A stretch of DNA of 34,276 nt from JBPCOI01 sp051000395 (GTDB lineage Bacteria > Actinomycetota > Actinomycetes > Mycobacteriales > Jatrophihabitantaceae): positions 1 to 34,276 of the forward strand of contig JBPCOI010000012.1 of NCBI GenBank assembly GCA_051000395.1. The letters run 5' to 3'. Shown here piece after piece: positions 1 through 7,686 of this stretch. The stretch's first letter is position 1; each line of letters begins with the position of its first letter. Below the pieces are notes generated by a model. That model was not told where the DNA came from. It saw nothing but the letters and a program-made list of their open reading frames with translations, and did no database searches. The position numbers and the translations under genes are program-made.

Positions 1-12
1 CCTGCCATTGCG

Positions 13-79
13 CACGCCGTTCCCCGCCCTTGATCGATTCCAGCCCTGACAGCCGGAACCGTAGGCAGGGAACGGCGTG
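13..79. repeat. Long-spaced inverted repeat upstream of the excisionase-like gene
   Basis: CACGCCGTTCCC at 13-24 is perfectly complementary to GGGAACGGCGTG at 68-79. After one mismatch (25/67) three further base pairs follow (26-28 with 64-66), leaving a spacer of about 35-43 nt. It could be a terminator of a gene lying left of the window, a protein-binding site, or part of an origin or transfer site of the integrated element. Nothing in the sequence separates these. The rest of 1-245 shows no convincing gene. Confidence 0.5.
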
Positions 80-245
80 TCGCCCCTACGGCGCGCTCAA
101 ACGACCCACGGATAGGTCAGGAGAGCCCGATTTTGCACCTGTACGTATCGAAGGCCCGAACACCGTCACAGACCACCAATGACCGTCGCGACCACGGACA
201 CGGCCGCAACTGTCTGCACGAAGACCCCACCAGCAGGAGGAACCG

Positions 246-485
246 ATGAACCCGCAACCGCAATACCAGCGCCCGACCGAGCCGCACGGCCACGACGACC
301 GACTGCTCACCATCACCGAAGCCGCCGACCTCACCCGCCTGCCCGTCGCCACCCTGCGCTTCAAGCGCCACGACCGCAGCGGACCGCGTAGCTTCCGGAT
401 GGGCCGGCGCGTCTTCTACTGGCTCACCGACGTCCTGGCCTGGATCGAGCAGCACTACAACGACGACGGCCCGCGGGCTGCGTGA
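246..485 (+). CDS. Excisionase/AlpA-like helix-turn-helix protein
   Basis: A 79-residue protein with a MerR/HTH_17-type winged helix-turn-helix over about residues 20-70. The pattern LLTITEAADLTRLPVATLR is the usual helix-turn-helix start, and SFRMGRRVFYW is the wing strand before the last helix. Proteins like this act as recombination directionality factors or small regulators in integrative elements of actinomycetes. The ATG has an excellent AGGAGG at 235-240, 5 nt upstream. It lies on the same strand as the integrase at 1204-2361, and only the toxin-antitoxin pair separates them, which supports an excisionase role. A plain transcriptional regulator of the element is the alternative; the DNA target cannot be read from the sequence. 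Confidence 0.8.
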   Translation: MNPQPQYQRPTEPHGHDDRLLTITEAADLTRLPVATLRFKRHDRSGPRSFRMGRRVFYWLTDVLAWIEQHYNDDGPRAA

Positions 486-494
486 CAGTGGAGC

Positions 495-929
495 TCACGA
501 TTCGGCAGCCGTGATCAATCGCAGCCCGGGGACGTTCCGGAAGAGTCCATCGTGCGATACCAGTGCGTAGCCGAGACGAAGCGCTGTCGCGCCAATCCAG
601 CGATCACCGTCGTGAACCTTGTCGCCGAGCGCGTGGCCGACCCGTCGGCAGTCGGCACGCAGTTGGGCGTACGCGGTTAGCACCTCGTCATCCGGCTGGA
701 CCACGGTCAATCGAGCGACGGAGCGTTCGAGGCGCCGGCGGCGCAACTCACCCCAATCGGCACGCAGAGCGCCGTAGCGCAATTCAGCGACAGTCTGGAA
801 GGCCAGCAGGACCGGCGCGGCGCCGATCAGCTCCCGGTAGCGATCCGCCAGCAGGTTCGGTCGCGAGTCGAACAGCCAGCTCACGACCATGGTGTCGACC
901 ACCACGGGCGGCAAAGGTGCAGGTGTCAC
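495..929 (-). CDS. PIN-domain toxin (VapC-like ribonuclease)
   Basis: A 144-residue PIN domain, normal length for VapC-type toxins, which are metal-dependent RNases. The four acidic positions are present: Asp12 in VVVDTMV, Glu49 in TVAELRYGA, Asp109 in DGDRWIGA and Asp127 in LVSHDGLF. I chose GTG at 929 because it overlaps the antitoxin stop in a GTGA arrangement, the usual translational coupling of toxin-antitoxin pairs. A GTG at 962 would add 11 residues of low-complexity sequence inside the antitoxin gene. The pair sits between the excisionase-like gene and the integrase, on the opposite strand to both, and probably stabilises the integrated element. The RNA target is unknown. Confidence 0.88.
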   Translation of the reverse strand: MTPAPLPPVVVDTMVVSWLFDSRPNLLADRYRELIGAAPVLLAFQTVAELRYGALRADWGELRRRRLERSVARLTVVQPDDEVLTAYAQLRADCRRVGHALGDKVHDGDRWIGATALRLGYALVSHDGLFRNVPGLRLITAAES

Positions 930-1084
930 GCCTCGGTCAGGGCCTGCTGGAACCGAGTCCACTCAAGCTCGGACACATCCTCGATCACCAGCTGGTCGCG
1001 CCTGGGCAGCGCCGCAGCACGGCGCACGGCCTCGGCAGGAGGCAGGACCTCCACTCGCGGCTGCTTCTGCTTCGCGCTTGTCAC
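926..1084 (-). CDS. Putative small antitoxin for the PIN toxin
   Basis: A 52-residue acidic-tailed protein directly upstream of the PIN toxin gene and overlapping it by 4 nt (GTGA). I do not recognise a DNA-binding domain such as ribbon-helix-helix or AbrB. The sequence consists of a lysine-rich start and a charged helical part with LPPAEAVRRAAALP and VSELEWTRFQQAL, which could wrap the toxin. The start GTG at 1084 is favoured by a TATGCT -10 box six nt upstream and by the lack of a Shine-Dalgarno. A longer form from about 1159 is open but would add cysteine-rich sequence without a recognisable fold. The antitoxin role is inferred from position and size only. Confidence 0.6.
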   Translation of the reverse strand: MTSAKQKQPRVEVLPPAEAVRRAAALPRRDQLVIEDVSELEWTRFQQALTEA

Positions 1085-1090
1085 ATGCCA

Positions 1091-1096
1091 AGCATA
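1091..1096 (-). promoter_or_regulatory. -10 box of a leaderless promoter for the antitoxin-toxin pair
   Basis: TATGCT on the minus strand, six nt before the GTG at 1084. It fits the actinobacterial TANNNT -10 pattern, with transcription expected to begin at or next to the start codon. No good -35 is seen. A 10-bp palindrome, CAGTGCACTG, lies upstream at 1132-1141 and could be an operator for this promoter or for the divergent integrase gene. Confidence 0.5.
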
Positions 1097-1203
1097 GAGC
1101 CAGTCGGCGTCGAGCGGCGGATGGCAATTGTCAGTGCACTGCGATATTGAGAACAGCATGCAGCTAGCGGTCAAGGAAAGACGAGAGCGGAGGAGTGTGC
1201 GCG

Positions 1204-2361
1204 ATGGCGGCACAACGGGGCTTGCGCACCGGCGTTGAGGACCTGTGGCGCAAGCGCGTCAAGGATCAACATGGAAACCTCGTGGAGGTGCCATCCGCGC
1301 GTGACGGTCGTGGCCTGCGGTGGCGAGCGCGGTACGTCGACGCCGCCAGTCATGAATTCACTCGCGCGTTCGGCCGGAAAATCGACGCGCAGAGGTGGAT
1401 CAATTCGGTGACCGCCTCGCTCGTCCGTGGCGATCATGTCGCGCCACGGGTGGCACGAACCACCGTCTCTGAGTGGTGTGACACCTGGCTCGCGGGGTAC
1501 CGCACCCGCCGCAAGTCGACCGTACGGCAAGCCGAAGTCCACATTAAGATCATCAAGGAGAGCTTCGGGCCGGTTCCGCTGTCGGCGGTGAAGCCGTCCG
1601 ACGTGAAGGGCTGGACGGCGAAGCTCAAGGCGGATGGCCGCGCCGACTCCTACGTGTATGCGCTGCACGCCCGCCTGTCCCAGCTGTTCAGCGACGCCGT
1701 TCACGACGGCATCGTGCCACGCAACCCGTGTTCGCGGCGCACCTCGCCTGGCGCCGGTTCGCAGACGCCCTACGTCGCGACCACAGCTCAGGTGTGGGCG
1801 CTGCATGACGCGGTCCCCATCGGGATACGCCCTGCGATCCTGCTCGGCGCGCACGCCGGCCTCCGACTGGCCGAGGCCGCGGCGCTGCGACCGGAGGATG
1901 TCGACTTCATGCGCGGCGTGATCACACCCGCCATCCAATGGCCTGCCGAAGCGCTGAAGTCGGAGATGAGCAAGACACCGATACCGATTCCGAACGAGTT
2001 GACGCTCGAGTTGTCAGCAGCCGTCGCCCTCGGCGACGGGCAGACCATCGTGACGAACGAGATACGGCGGCCCGCCGGCCCGTGGGCGATTCAGCGTGCC
2101 ATGCGCGACGCCCGCGATGGCATCGACGGTCTGCCCGAAGGCTTCCGGTTTCATGATCTCCGGCATTATTTCGCCTCGCTTCTGATCGCGTCCGGACTGG
2201 ACGTCAAGACCGTCCAGGCGCGACTGCGCCACGCATCGGCGAAGACGACCCTCGACATATACGGGCATCTGTGGCCGGACACCGACGAATCGTCACGCGC
2301 TGCCGTCGCAGCCGTCTACGCCCCGCGCCGCGGCTCGACAGCTGACCTGTTCGGACACTGA
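1204..2361 (+). CDS. Tyrosine recombinase, phage/ICE-type integrase
   Basis: A 385-residue site-specific recombinase. About residues 25-70 resemble the AP2-like arm-binding domain of actinobacterial integrases (GLRWRARYVD, FGRKIDAQRWI). About 85-145 is the SAM-like core-binding domain (TVSEWCDTWL). The catalytic domain follows, with Arg221 (AGLRLAEAAAL), His317/Arg320 (HDLRHYFASLL), His343 (LRHASAKTTLD) and nucleophile Tyr353 (DIYGHLW). All catalytic residues are present, so it is probably active. ATG at 1204 is preferred over GTG at 1195, because GGAGGAG at 1189-1195 is then 8 nt upstream. Its 3' end points to glnA, so an attachment site is expected in 2362-2600. No tRNA gene is visible there. 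Confidence 0.95.
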   Translation: MAAQRGLRTGVEDLWRKRVKDQHGNLVEVPSARDGRGLRWRARYVDAASHEFTRAFGRKIDAQRWINSVTASLVRGDHVAPRVARTTVSEWCDTWLAGYRTRRKSTVRQAEVHIKIIKESFGPVPLSAVKPSDVKGWTAKLKADGRADSYVYALHARLSQLFSDAVHDGIVPRNPCSRRTSPGAGSQTPYVATTAQVWALHDAVPIGIRPAILLGAHAGLRLAEAAALRPEDVDFMRGVITPAIQWPAEALKSEMSKTPIPIPNELTLELSAAVALGDGQTIVTNEIRRPAGPWAIQRAMRDARDGIDGLPEGFRFHDLRHYFASLLIASGLDVKTVQARLRHASAKTTLDIYGHLWPDTDESSRAAVAAVYAPRRGSTADLFGH

Positions 2362-2450
2362 TCGAGAACGGTCCGCCGCGAGCTGGCCTCCTCTGCGCGC
2401 GCCGATGCCAAGCACGCGATCTTGCACGCGACACGGTTACCGGCCCGAGC

Positions 2451-2557
2451 GCGTACCCGCGTGCGACGGGTCGCAGTGCGGCAATGGCGTCGTCAAACCC
2501 ACTGGCGGAGCGAATCTCCTGCGTACCCACTGCGTACCGGCCTCCAAGTACCCACCG
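2451..2557. repeat. Clustered GTACC(C) repeats downstream of the integrase, candidate arm-type sites
   Basis: GCGTACCC occurs at 2451-2458 and GCGTACCCAC at 2521-2530, followed at once by TGCGTACC at 2531-2538 and AGTACCCACC at 2548-2557. The last three are spaced by 10-17 nt, roughly one to one and a half helical turns. Short direct repeats beside an integrase gene are typical of arm-type integrase-binding sites next to an attachment core. The rest of 2362-2566 shows no gene. The function is inference. Confidence 0.4.
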
Positions 2558-2566
2558 CAGAAACGC

Positions 2567-2594
2567 CTGGAGGCCCCAAATTCGGGGCCTCCAG
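2567..2594 (-). terminator. Rho-independent terminator of glnA
   Basis: An 11-bp perfect stem (2567-2577 with 2584-2594) with a 6-nt loop starts 11 nt beyond the glnA stop on the minus strand. It is GC-rich (GGAGGCCCC) and is followed on that strand by GCGTTTCTG, a short and weak U-run as is common in actinomycetes. It may also mark the chromosomal side of the integrated element. Confidence 0.8.
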
Positions 2595-2605
2595 CGTGTG
2601 GAGAG

Positions 2606-4030
<1,425 letters not shown>

Positions 4031-4113
4031 CCGTCCTCCGTCGTGCCGGTTCCCGTTGCGTGCAAGCTACGCAGGCAGGGTTGCCGCGCAGTGTCTCGAG
4101 TGTTTCCGTGGTG

Positions 4114-4560
4114 TTACGCGCCCGCGCCCCGCACGACCGCCGTGGCGCAGAGCCGGTCGTGCACCCCGCGCCCGTCCCGATCCCAGATGAGCGCGGGGAT
4201 CAGCGCGAACAGCAGTGCGGTGCGGACGATCGCCGTCACCGGTCCCACCGCGGTTGTCCGGTCGATGCGCACGATGCGCAGTCCGAACAGGTACATCCCG
4301 AGCGTGCGCCCCGCGACGAGGATGCCCAGCACGTAGTCCACGGCGAGGGGGACCAGGCTCCACGAGCCGGGCAGCCGGCCTGCCACACCATGATCGTTCC
4401 CGACGCGCACGAACAGCGCCGCCACCAGCGCCGATGCGATGGCGTCGACCAGGAATGCGCCGAGCCGGGGTCCGGTGCTCGCCAGCGAGCCAGGGCCGGA
4501 CTCGGGCAGGCCGAGCTGCTGCCCGCGGTAGGCCTGGGGGATGCGTGAGCGTGCGCTCAC
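4114..4560 (-). CDS. RDD family membrane protein
   Basis: A 148-residue membrane protein with the RDD fold. RLGAFLVDAIASALVAALFV is the first membrane segment with the conserved Arg and Asp, and TLGMYLFGLRIVR is the hallmark loop. A further segment, IVRTALLFALIPALIWD, is followed by DRLCATAVV. The GTG start overlaps the stop of the DUF4191 gene by GTGA, so the two are translationally coupled. It corresponds in position to Rv2219A of M. tuberculosis beside glnA1. No biochemical function can be given for this small RDD protein; it is the gene immediately upstream of glnA and may share its transcript, since only 83 bp separate them. Confidence 0.9.
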   Translation of the reverse strand: MSARSRIPQAYRGQQLGLPESGPGSLASTGPRLGAFLVDAIASALVAALFVRVGNDHGVAGRLPGSWSLVPLAVDYVLGILVAGRTLGMYLFGLRIVRIDRTTAVGPVTAIVRTALLFALIPALIWDRDGRGVHDRLCATAVVRGAGA

Positions 4561-5330
4561 GACCTGCGACGCACGGTGCGTTGTACGTTGCGCATCTTCG
4601 CGCCCTGCGGCATCGGTCCCTGTGGCAGCGGCATCCGCCCGCCGCCGGTAAGCGCCGACAGCCGCTTGTCCAGCGCGCCGACCTGCTCTTTGGAAAGGTT
4701 GGCCGGCAGCTTGAGCAGGTAGCGGCTCAGCTTCGCCAGCCGCACCTCGCCGTCTTCGGTTCCGACCATGACGTCGTAGATCGGGGTGTCCCCGGCGACG
4801 CGGGCGATCTTCTTCTTCTCCTGGGCGATCAGCCCCCGCACCCGGTGCGGGGCGCCCTCACCGACGAGCACGACGCCGGGACGCCCGACCAGCCGATGCA
4901 CCGCGTCCAGCTGCGTCGTGCCGGCCACGGCCTGGCTCAGCCGCCAGTCGCCCTTGAGCTGTTGCTGCAACATCCACCCCGCCGCACCGGGCTGGCTCTC
5001 GGCCTGGGTGAACATCGAGCGCTGCGCGCGGCGGCTGAACACGAGCATGACCGCGACCAGCGCGGCGAGCACCGCGAACGGGATCGGGAGGATCGCCGAG
5101 CCGGTGAACAGCAGCACGAGCACGTAGACCACTGCGGCGCCGAGGACACTGAACAGCACCAGGTAGGGGACGAAGCGCGGGTCGTTCTGGCGGGTCAGCG
5201 TGAACGCCTGCCGCAGGTTGGTCCACGTCTCGCGGCGCGACTGCTTCTTCGCCGCGCGGACGGCCCGCTTGTCGGCGCGAGTGAGTTTCGCGGGCTTGCT
5301 CGGCGTCGAGGACGCAGCGGATTTCGCCAT
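4557..5330 (-). CDS. DUF4191 membrane protein
   Basis: A 257-residue protein with a lysine/arginine-rich start, two membrane segments at about residues 48-72 (FVPYLVLFSVLGAAVVYVL) and 75-97 (ILPIPFAVLAALVAVMLVF), then a soluble domain of about 150 residues with a conserved LVGRPGVVLVGEG stretch. It matches DUF4191, the family of mycobacterial Rv2219, found beside lipA and glnA in many actinomycetes. Function is unknown. I place the start at ATG 5330 and not at the open upstream codons to 5426, because a TATCCT -10 box lies six nt before this ATG and the upstream residues are atypical for the family. It overlaps the RDD gene by 4 nt. Confidence 0.9.
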   Translation of the reverse strand: MAKSAASSTPSKPAKLTRADKRAVRAAKKQSRRETWTNLRQAFTLTRQNDPRFVPYLVLFSVLGAAVVYVLVLLFTGSAILPIPFAVLAALVAVMLVFSRRAQRSMFTQAESQPGAAGWMLQQQLKGDWRLSQAVAGTTQLDAVHRLVGRPGVVLVGEGAPHRVRGLIAQEKKKIARVAGDTPIYDVMVGTEDGEVRLAKLSRYLLKLPANLSKEQVGALDKRLSALTGGGRMPLPQGPMPQGAKMRNVQRTVRRRS

Positions 5331-5336
5331 GCGCCA

Positions 5337-5342
5337 AGGATA
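5337..5342 (-). promoter_or_regulatory. -10 box of a leaderless promoter for DUF4191-RDD
   Basis: TATCCT on the minus strand, six nt before the ATG at 5330, with no Shine-Dalgarno between them. It is close to the consensus TATAAT and predicts transcription starting at the start codon, which also supports the shorter DUF4191 reading frame. Confidence 0.55.
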
Positions 5343-5400
5343 GATGCGCCGGCCGTACAACGAGCGGCCCGTGGTCGCCGTCGGCGTGATGCGCTTCGAG

Positions 5401-5429
5401 TTGGCAGATCCGCATTCGTTGCACATACT
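5401..5429 (+). promoter_or_regulatory. Vegetative-type promoter for the NlpC/P60 gene
   Basis: TTGGCA (5401-5406) and CATACT (5424-5429) are separated by exactly 17 nt, matching the -35/-10 layout of the principal sigma factor with five and four of six consensus bases. Transcription would start near 5436, giving a leader of about 39 nt before the start at 5475. Confidence 0.5.
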
Positions 5430-5474
5430 CCGTCTGCCCCTCCATTCCGATTCTCACCGTCAGCAGGTATGCGC

Positions 5475-6287
5475 ATGGGACGGCACCGCACCCCTCGCAC
5501 GCCGCACGCGCGGCGCGCGCTGCTCCTTGCCGCGGTCGCGGCGCTCGCTGCCGTGCTGCTTCCCGGTGCCGCCGCGAGCGCCACCTCCTACTCCAACTAC
5601 GGGCACCTCGACGCGGCGTCGCAGGCGGCGAACGGCCGCGTCTCGATCCTCGGCTGGGCCTACGACCCGGTGCGCAGTTCCGCCTCGGACCTCGTCGAGG
5701 TCTACCTGGACGGGCGCCTGAGCGCACGGGCCTGGGCCGCGTCCCCGCGCGCCGACGTCGATCGGGCCCGGCACGTCACCGGCAAGCACGGGTTCGGGGG
5801 ATCGTTCAACGCGCACGCAGACGCGCACGTCCTCACCGTCTACGCAGACCCGGTCACCAGCGGACGATCACACTGGCTTATCGGCGTCGCCTATCTCAAC
5901 GGTTACCGTCCGTGGGCCGGCGCCCGCATCGTCGCCGAGGCACGCAAGTACGTCGGCTACCCGTACCGCGACGGGGGCGCCGGTCCGACCGGCTTCGACT
6001 GCTCGGGCTACACCCAGTTCGTGTACTACCACGCCGGTGTCGCCAACCTGGTGCACAATGCCGAGACCCAACGCCGCCAGGTGCGGCTCATCCCCGGTTC
6101 GCAGGCGCAGCCCGGAGATCTGATCTTCTACATGAGTGGCGGCAGCGCCTACCACGTCGCGATCTACGCCGGCGGCGGCCCGGAGATCTGGCGCGGCTAC
6201 CAGTACGCCGCGACGACCCCGGGCGAAGGCGTGCGCTACCAGCACATCTGGTCGACGGCTGTGGAGTTCGGCACCGACTGGCACTGA
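5475..6287 (+). CDS. Secreted NlpC/P60 cell-wall hydrolase
   Basis: A 270-residue exported protein. A twin-Arg/Lys-poor but strongly hydrophobic signal peptide (ALLLAAVAALAAVLLPGAAASA) ends near residue 36. About 37-145 is a domain starting GHLDAASQAANGRVSILGWAYDP, a GWAxDP-type repeat found in actinobacterial exported proteins. About 150-270 is the NlpC/P60 peptidase with Cys176 (FDCSGYTQF) and His227 (AYHVAIYAG), expected to cut D-iGlu-mDAP-type bonds in peptidoglycan. ATG 5475 has AGCAGG 7 nt upstream; ATG 5469 is too close to that site. It runs divergently from DUF4191 and convergently to lipA, and is not part of the syntenic glnA-lipA order of mycobacteria, so it is a local addition. Confidence 0.92.
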   Translation: MGRHRTPRTPHARRALLLAAVAALAAVLLPGAAASATSYSNYGHLDAASQAANGRVSILGWAYDPVRSSASDLVEVYLDGRLSARAWAASPRADVDRARHVTGKHGFGGSFNAHADAHVLTVYADPVTSGRSHWLIGVAYLNGYRPWAGARIVAEARKYVGYPYRDGGAGPTGFDCSGYTQFVYYHAGVANLVHNAETQRRQVRLIPGSQAQPGDLIFYMSGGSAYHVAIYAGGGPEIWRGYQYAATTPGEGVRYQHIWSTAVEFGTDWH

Positions 6288-6302
6288 AGGTTCACGGATG
6301 CC

Positions 6303-7286
6303 TCATGCAGTCCGTGCGGTGACCGCCTGTTGGTAGAGCCGCCCGGCGCGGTAGGACGAGCGCACCAGCGGCCCGCTCATCACCCCGGCATAGCCGAGGT
6401 CTTCGGCTTCCTCGCGCAACTCGACGAACTCCTGCGGCTTGACCCAACGGGCCACCGGATGGTGGCGGGGCGACGGGCGCAGGTACTGGGTGATCGTGAT
6501 CAGCTCGCAACCCGCGTCGCGCAGGTCGCGCAGCGCCGTCGAGATCTCCGAACGCTGCTCGCCCATGCCGAGGATCAGGTTGGACTTGGTGACCAGCCCT
6601 CCCCCGCCGGCGGCGCATGCGTTGGCGGAGGTATCCCCATATGCACGGGCCATCCGGATGACGTCCAGCGAACGCTCGTAGCGAAAGCCAGGACGGATGG
6701 ACTTGAAGATCCGCGGCACCGTCTCGATGTTGTGCGCGAACACCTCCGGACGGCTGGCAAAGACCTCGGCAAGCAGCTCTGGCACCGCGTTGAAATCCGG
6801 GGCGAGCAGCTCGACGCCGGTCCCGGGGTTGCGGTCGTGGATCCGTCGCACGGTCTCGGCGTAGAGCCACGCGCCCCCGTCGGGCAGGTCGTCGCGGGCC
6901 ACGCCGGTGACCGTCGCGTACCTGAGCCCCATCGCGGTGACGCTCTCGGCCACCCGGCGCGGCTCGTCGCGATCGAGCGCCTGCGGCTTGCCGGTGTCGA
7001 TCTGGCAGAAGTCGCACCGGCGGGTGCACTGGTCGCCGCCGATCAGGAACGTCGCCTCGCGGTCTTCCCAGCATTCGTAGATGTTCGGGCAACCGGCAGC
7101 CTGGCACACGGTGTGCAGGCCCTCGCGCTGCACCAGCGCCTTGAGTTCGGTGTACTCGGGGCCGATCCGTGCCCGAGTCTTGATCCACTCCGGCTTGCGC
7201 TCGATCGGGGTTGCGGCGTTGCGGGCCTCGATCCGCAGCAGGCGGCGGCCGTCGGCAGGGGCCGTATCCGGACGGGCTGCGCTCAC
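6303..7286 (-). CDS. lipA: Lipoyl synthase
   Basis: A 327-residue radical SAM enzyme that inserts two sulfurs into octanoyl groups on lipoyl domains. The auxiliary [4Fe-4S] cluster cysteines are Cys61, Cys66 and Cys72 (CQAAGCPNIYEC); the radical SAM motif CxxxCxxC is Cys87, Cys91 and Cys94 (CTRRCDFC). The C-terminal PLVRSSYRAG with the conserved Arg-Ser-Ser-Tyr is present. A 13-residue insert (about 216-229, bases 6600-6641) rich in Gly/Ala breaks an otherwise conserved stretch before GLVTKSNLILGMGE. GTG 7286 has no Shine-Dalgarno but a TAGGCT box six nt upstream. It lies downstream of lipB with a small membrane protein gene between them, and works with LipB on the E2 encoded at 14122-15678. 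Confidence 0.98.
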   Translation of the reverse strand: MSAARPDTAPADGRRLLRIEARNAATPIERKPEWIKTRARIGPEYTELKALVQREGLHTVCQAAGCPNIYECWEDREATFLIGGDQCTRRCDFCQIDTGKPQALDRDEPRRVAESVTAMGLRYATVTGVARDDLPDGGAWLYAETVRRIHDRNPGTGVELLAPDFNAVPELLAEVFASRPEVFAHNIETVPRIFKSIRPGFRYERSLDVIRMARAYGDTSANACAAGGGGLVTKSNLILGMGEQRSEISTALRDLRDAGCELITITQYLRPSPRHHPVARWVKPQEFVELREEAEDLGYAGVMSGPLVRSSYRAGRLYQQAVTARTA

Positions 7287-7292
7287 CGCTTC

Positions 7293-7298
7293 AGCCTA
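7293..7298 (-). promoter_or_regulatory. -10 box of a leaderless promoter for lipA
   Basis: TAGGCT on the minus strand, six nt before GTG 7286. It matches TANNNT, with the start codon at the expected transcription start. lipA may therefore be transcribed on its own, apart from any transcript from lipB. Confidence 0.5.
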
Positions 7299-7338
7299 CG
7301 CGGAGCTGGATTACCCCTTTGCCGCCGGGCGATCCGGC

Positions 7339-7680
7339 TCAGGCGGTCCCGAGCAGGCTGCGGGCGGCGATCAGGCAGCCGGCCAGCGCGGCGATCGCGA
7401 CGAGCCCGATGACGAGTACCCGGCGGGTGTCGCGACCGTAGGTGGTGGCAGTCGCGACGGCGACGACGAGGATCACGGCGACAACGATCGCGAAACCGAG
7501 GCCGGATCCGGATGCGCGGCAGGCCAAGCCGCTCGCGTGCGAGGAGCAGGTCGTGTACTTCGCCGCGCCGCTGAGCAGCGCGAAGAACCCGGCGGCGAGG
7601 CCGCAGAGCCAGACGGCGACCAGGGTCGCGGAGCGCACGAGCCGGGGAGGCCCGCTGTCCGTCCGGGCGTGTCTGGGCAC
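7339..7680 (-). CDS. Small three-helix membrane protein between lipB and lipA
   Basis: A 113-residue protein with three hydrophobic segments, at about residues 15-35 (SATLVAVWLCGLAAGFFALL), 60-80 (LGFAIVVAVILVVAVATATT) and 88-106 (VLVIGLVAIAALAGCLIAA). The extracytoplasmic loop between the first two holds two cysteines (TTCSSHASGLACRASG) that could form a disulfide. I do not recognise a family. The GTG start lies 6 bp after the lipB stop, so it is probably co-transcribed with lipB. Its coding status rests on the membrane pattern and tight spacing; a role in lipoate metabolism cannot be claimed. Confidence 0.65.
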   Translation of the reverse strand: MPRHARTDSGPPRLVRSATLVAVWLCGLAAGFFALLSGAAKYTTCSSHASGLACRASGSGLGFAIVVAVILVVAVATATTYGRDTRRVLVIGLVAIAALAGCLIAARSLLGTA

Positions 7681-7686
7681 CGCTGG

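Noticed and set aside
2480..2530. Partial tRNA 3' end as attachment site (GGAGCGAATCTCC)
   Set aside because: The stem-loop lacks the TTC of the T-loop (GTTCGA pattern), and no acceptor or CCA-side stem can be drawn.
4215..5474. Upstream extension of the NlpC/P60 frame
   Set aside because: It runs antisense through RDD and DUF4191; the signal peptide, promoter and Shine-Dalgarno all place the start at 5475.
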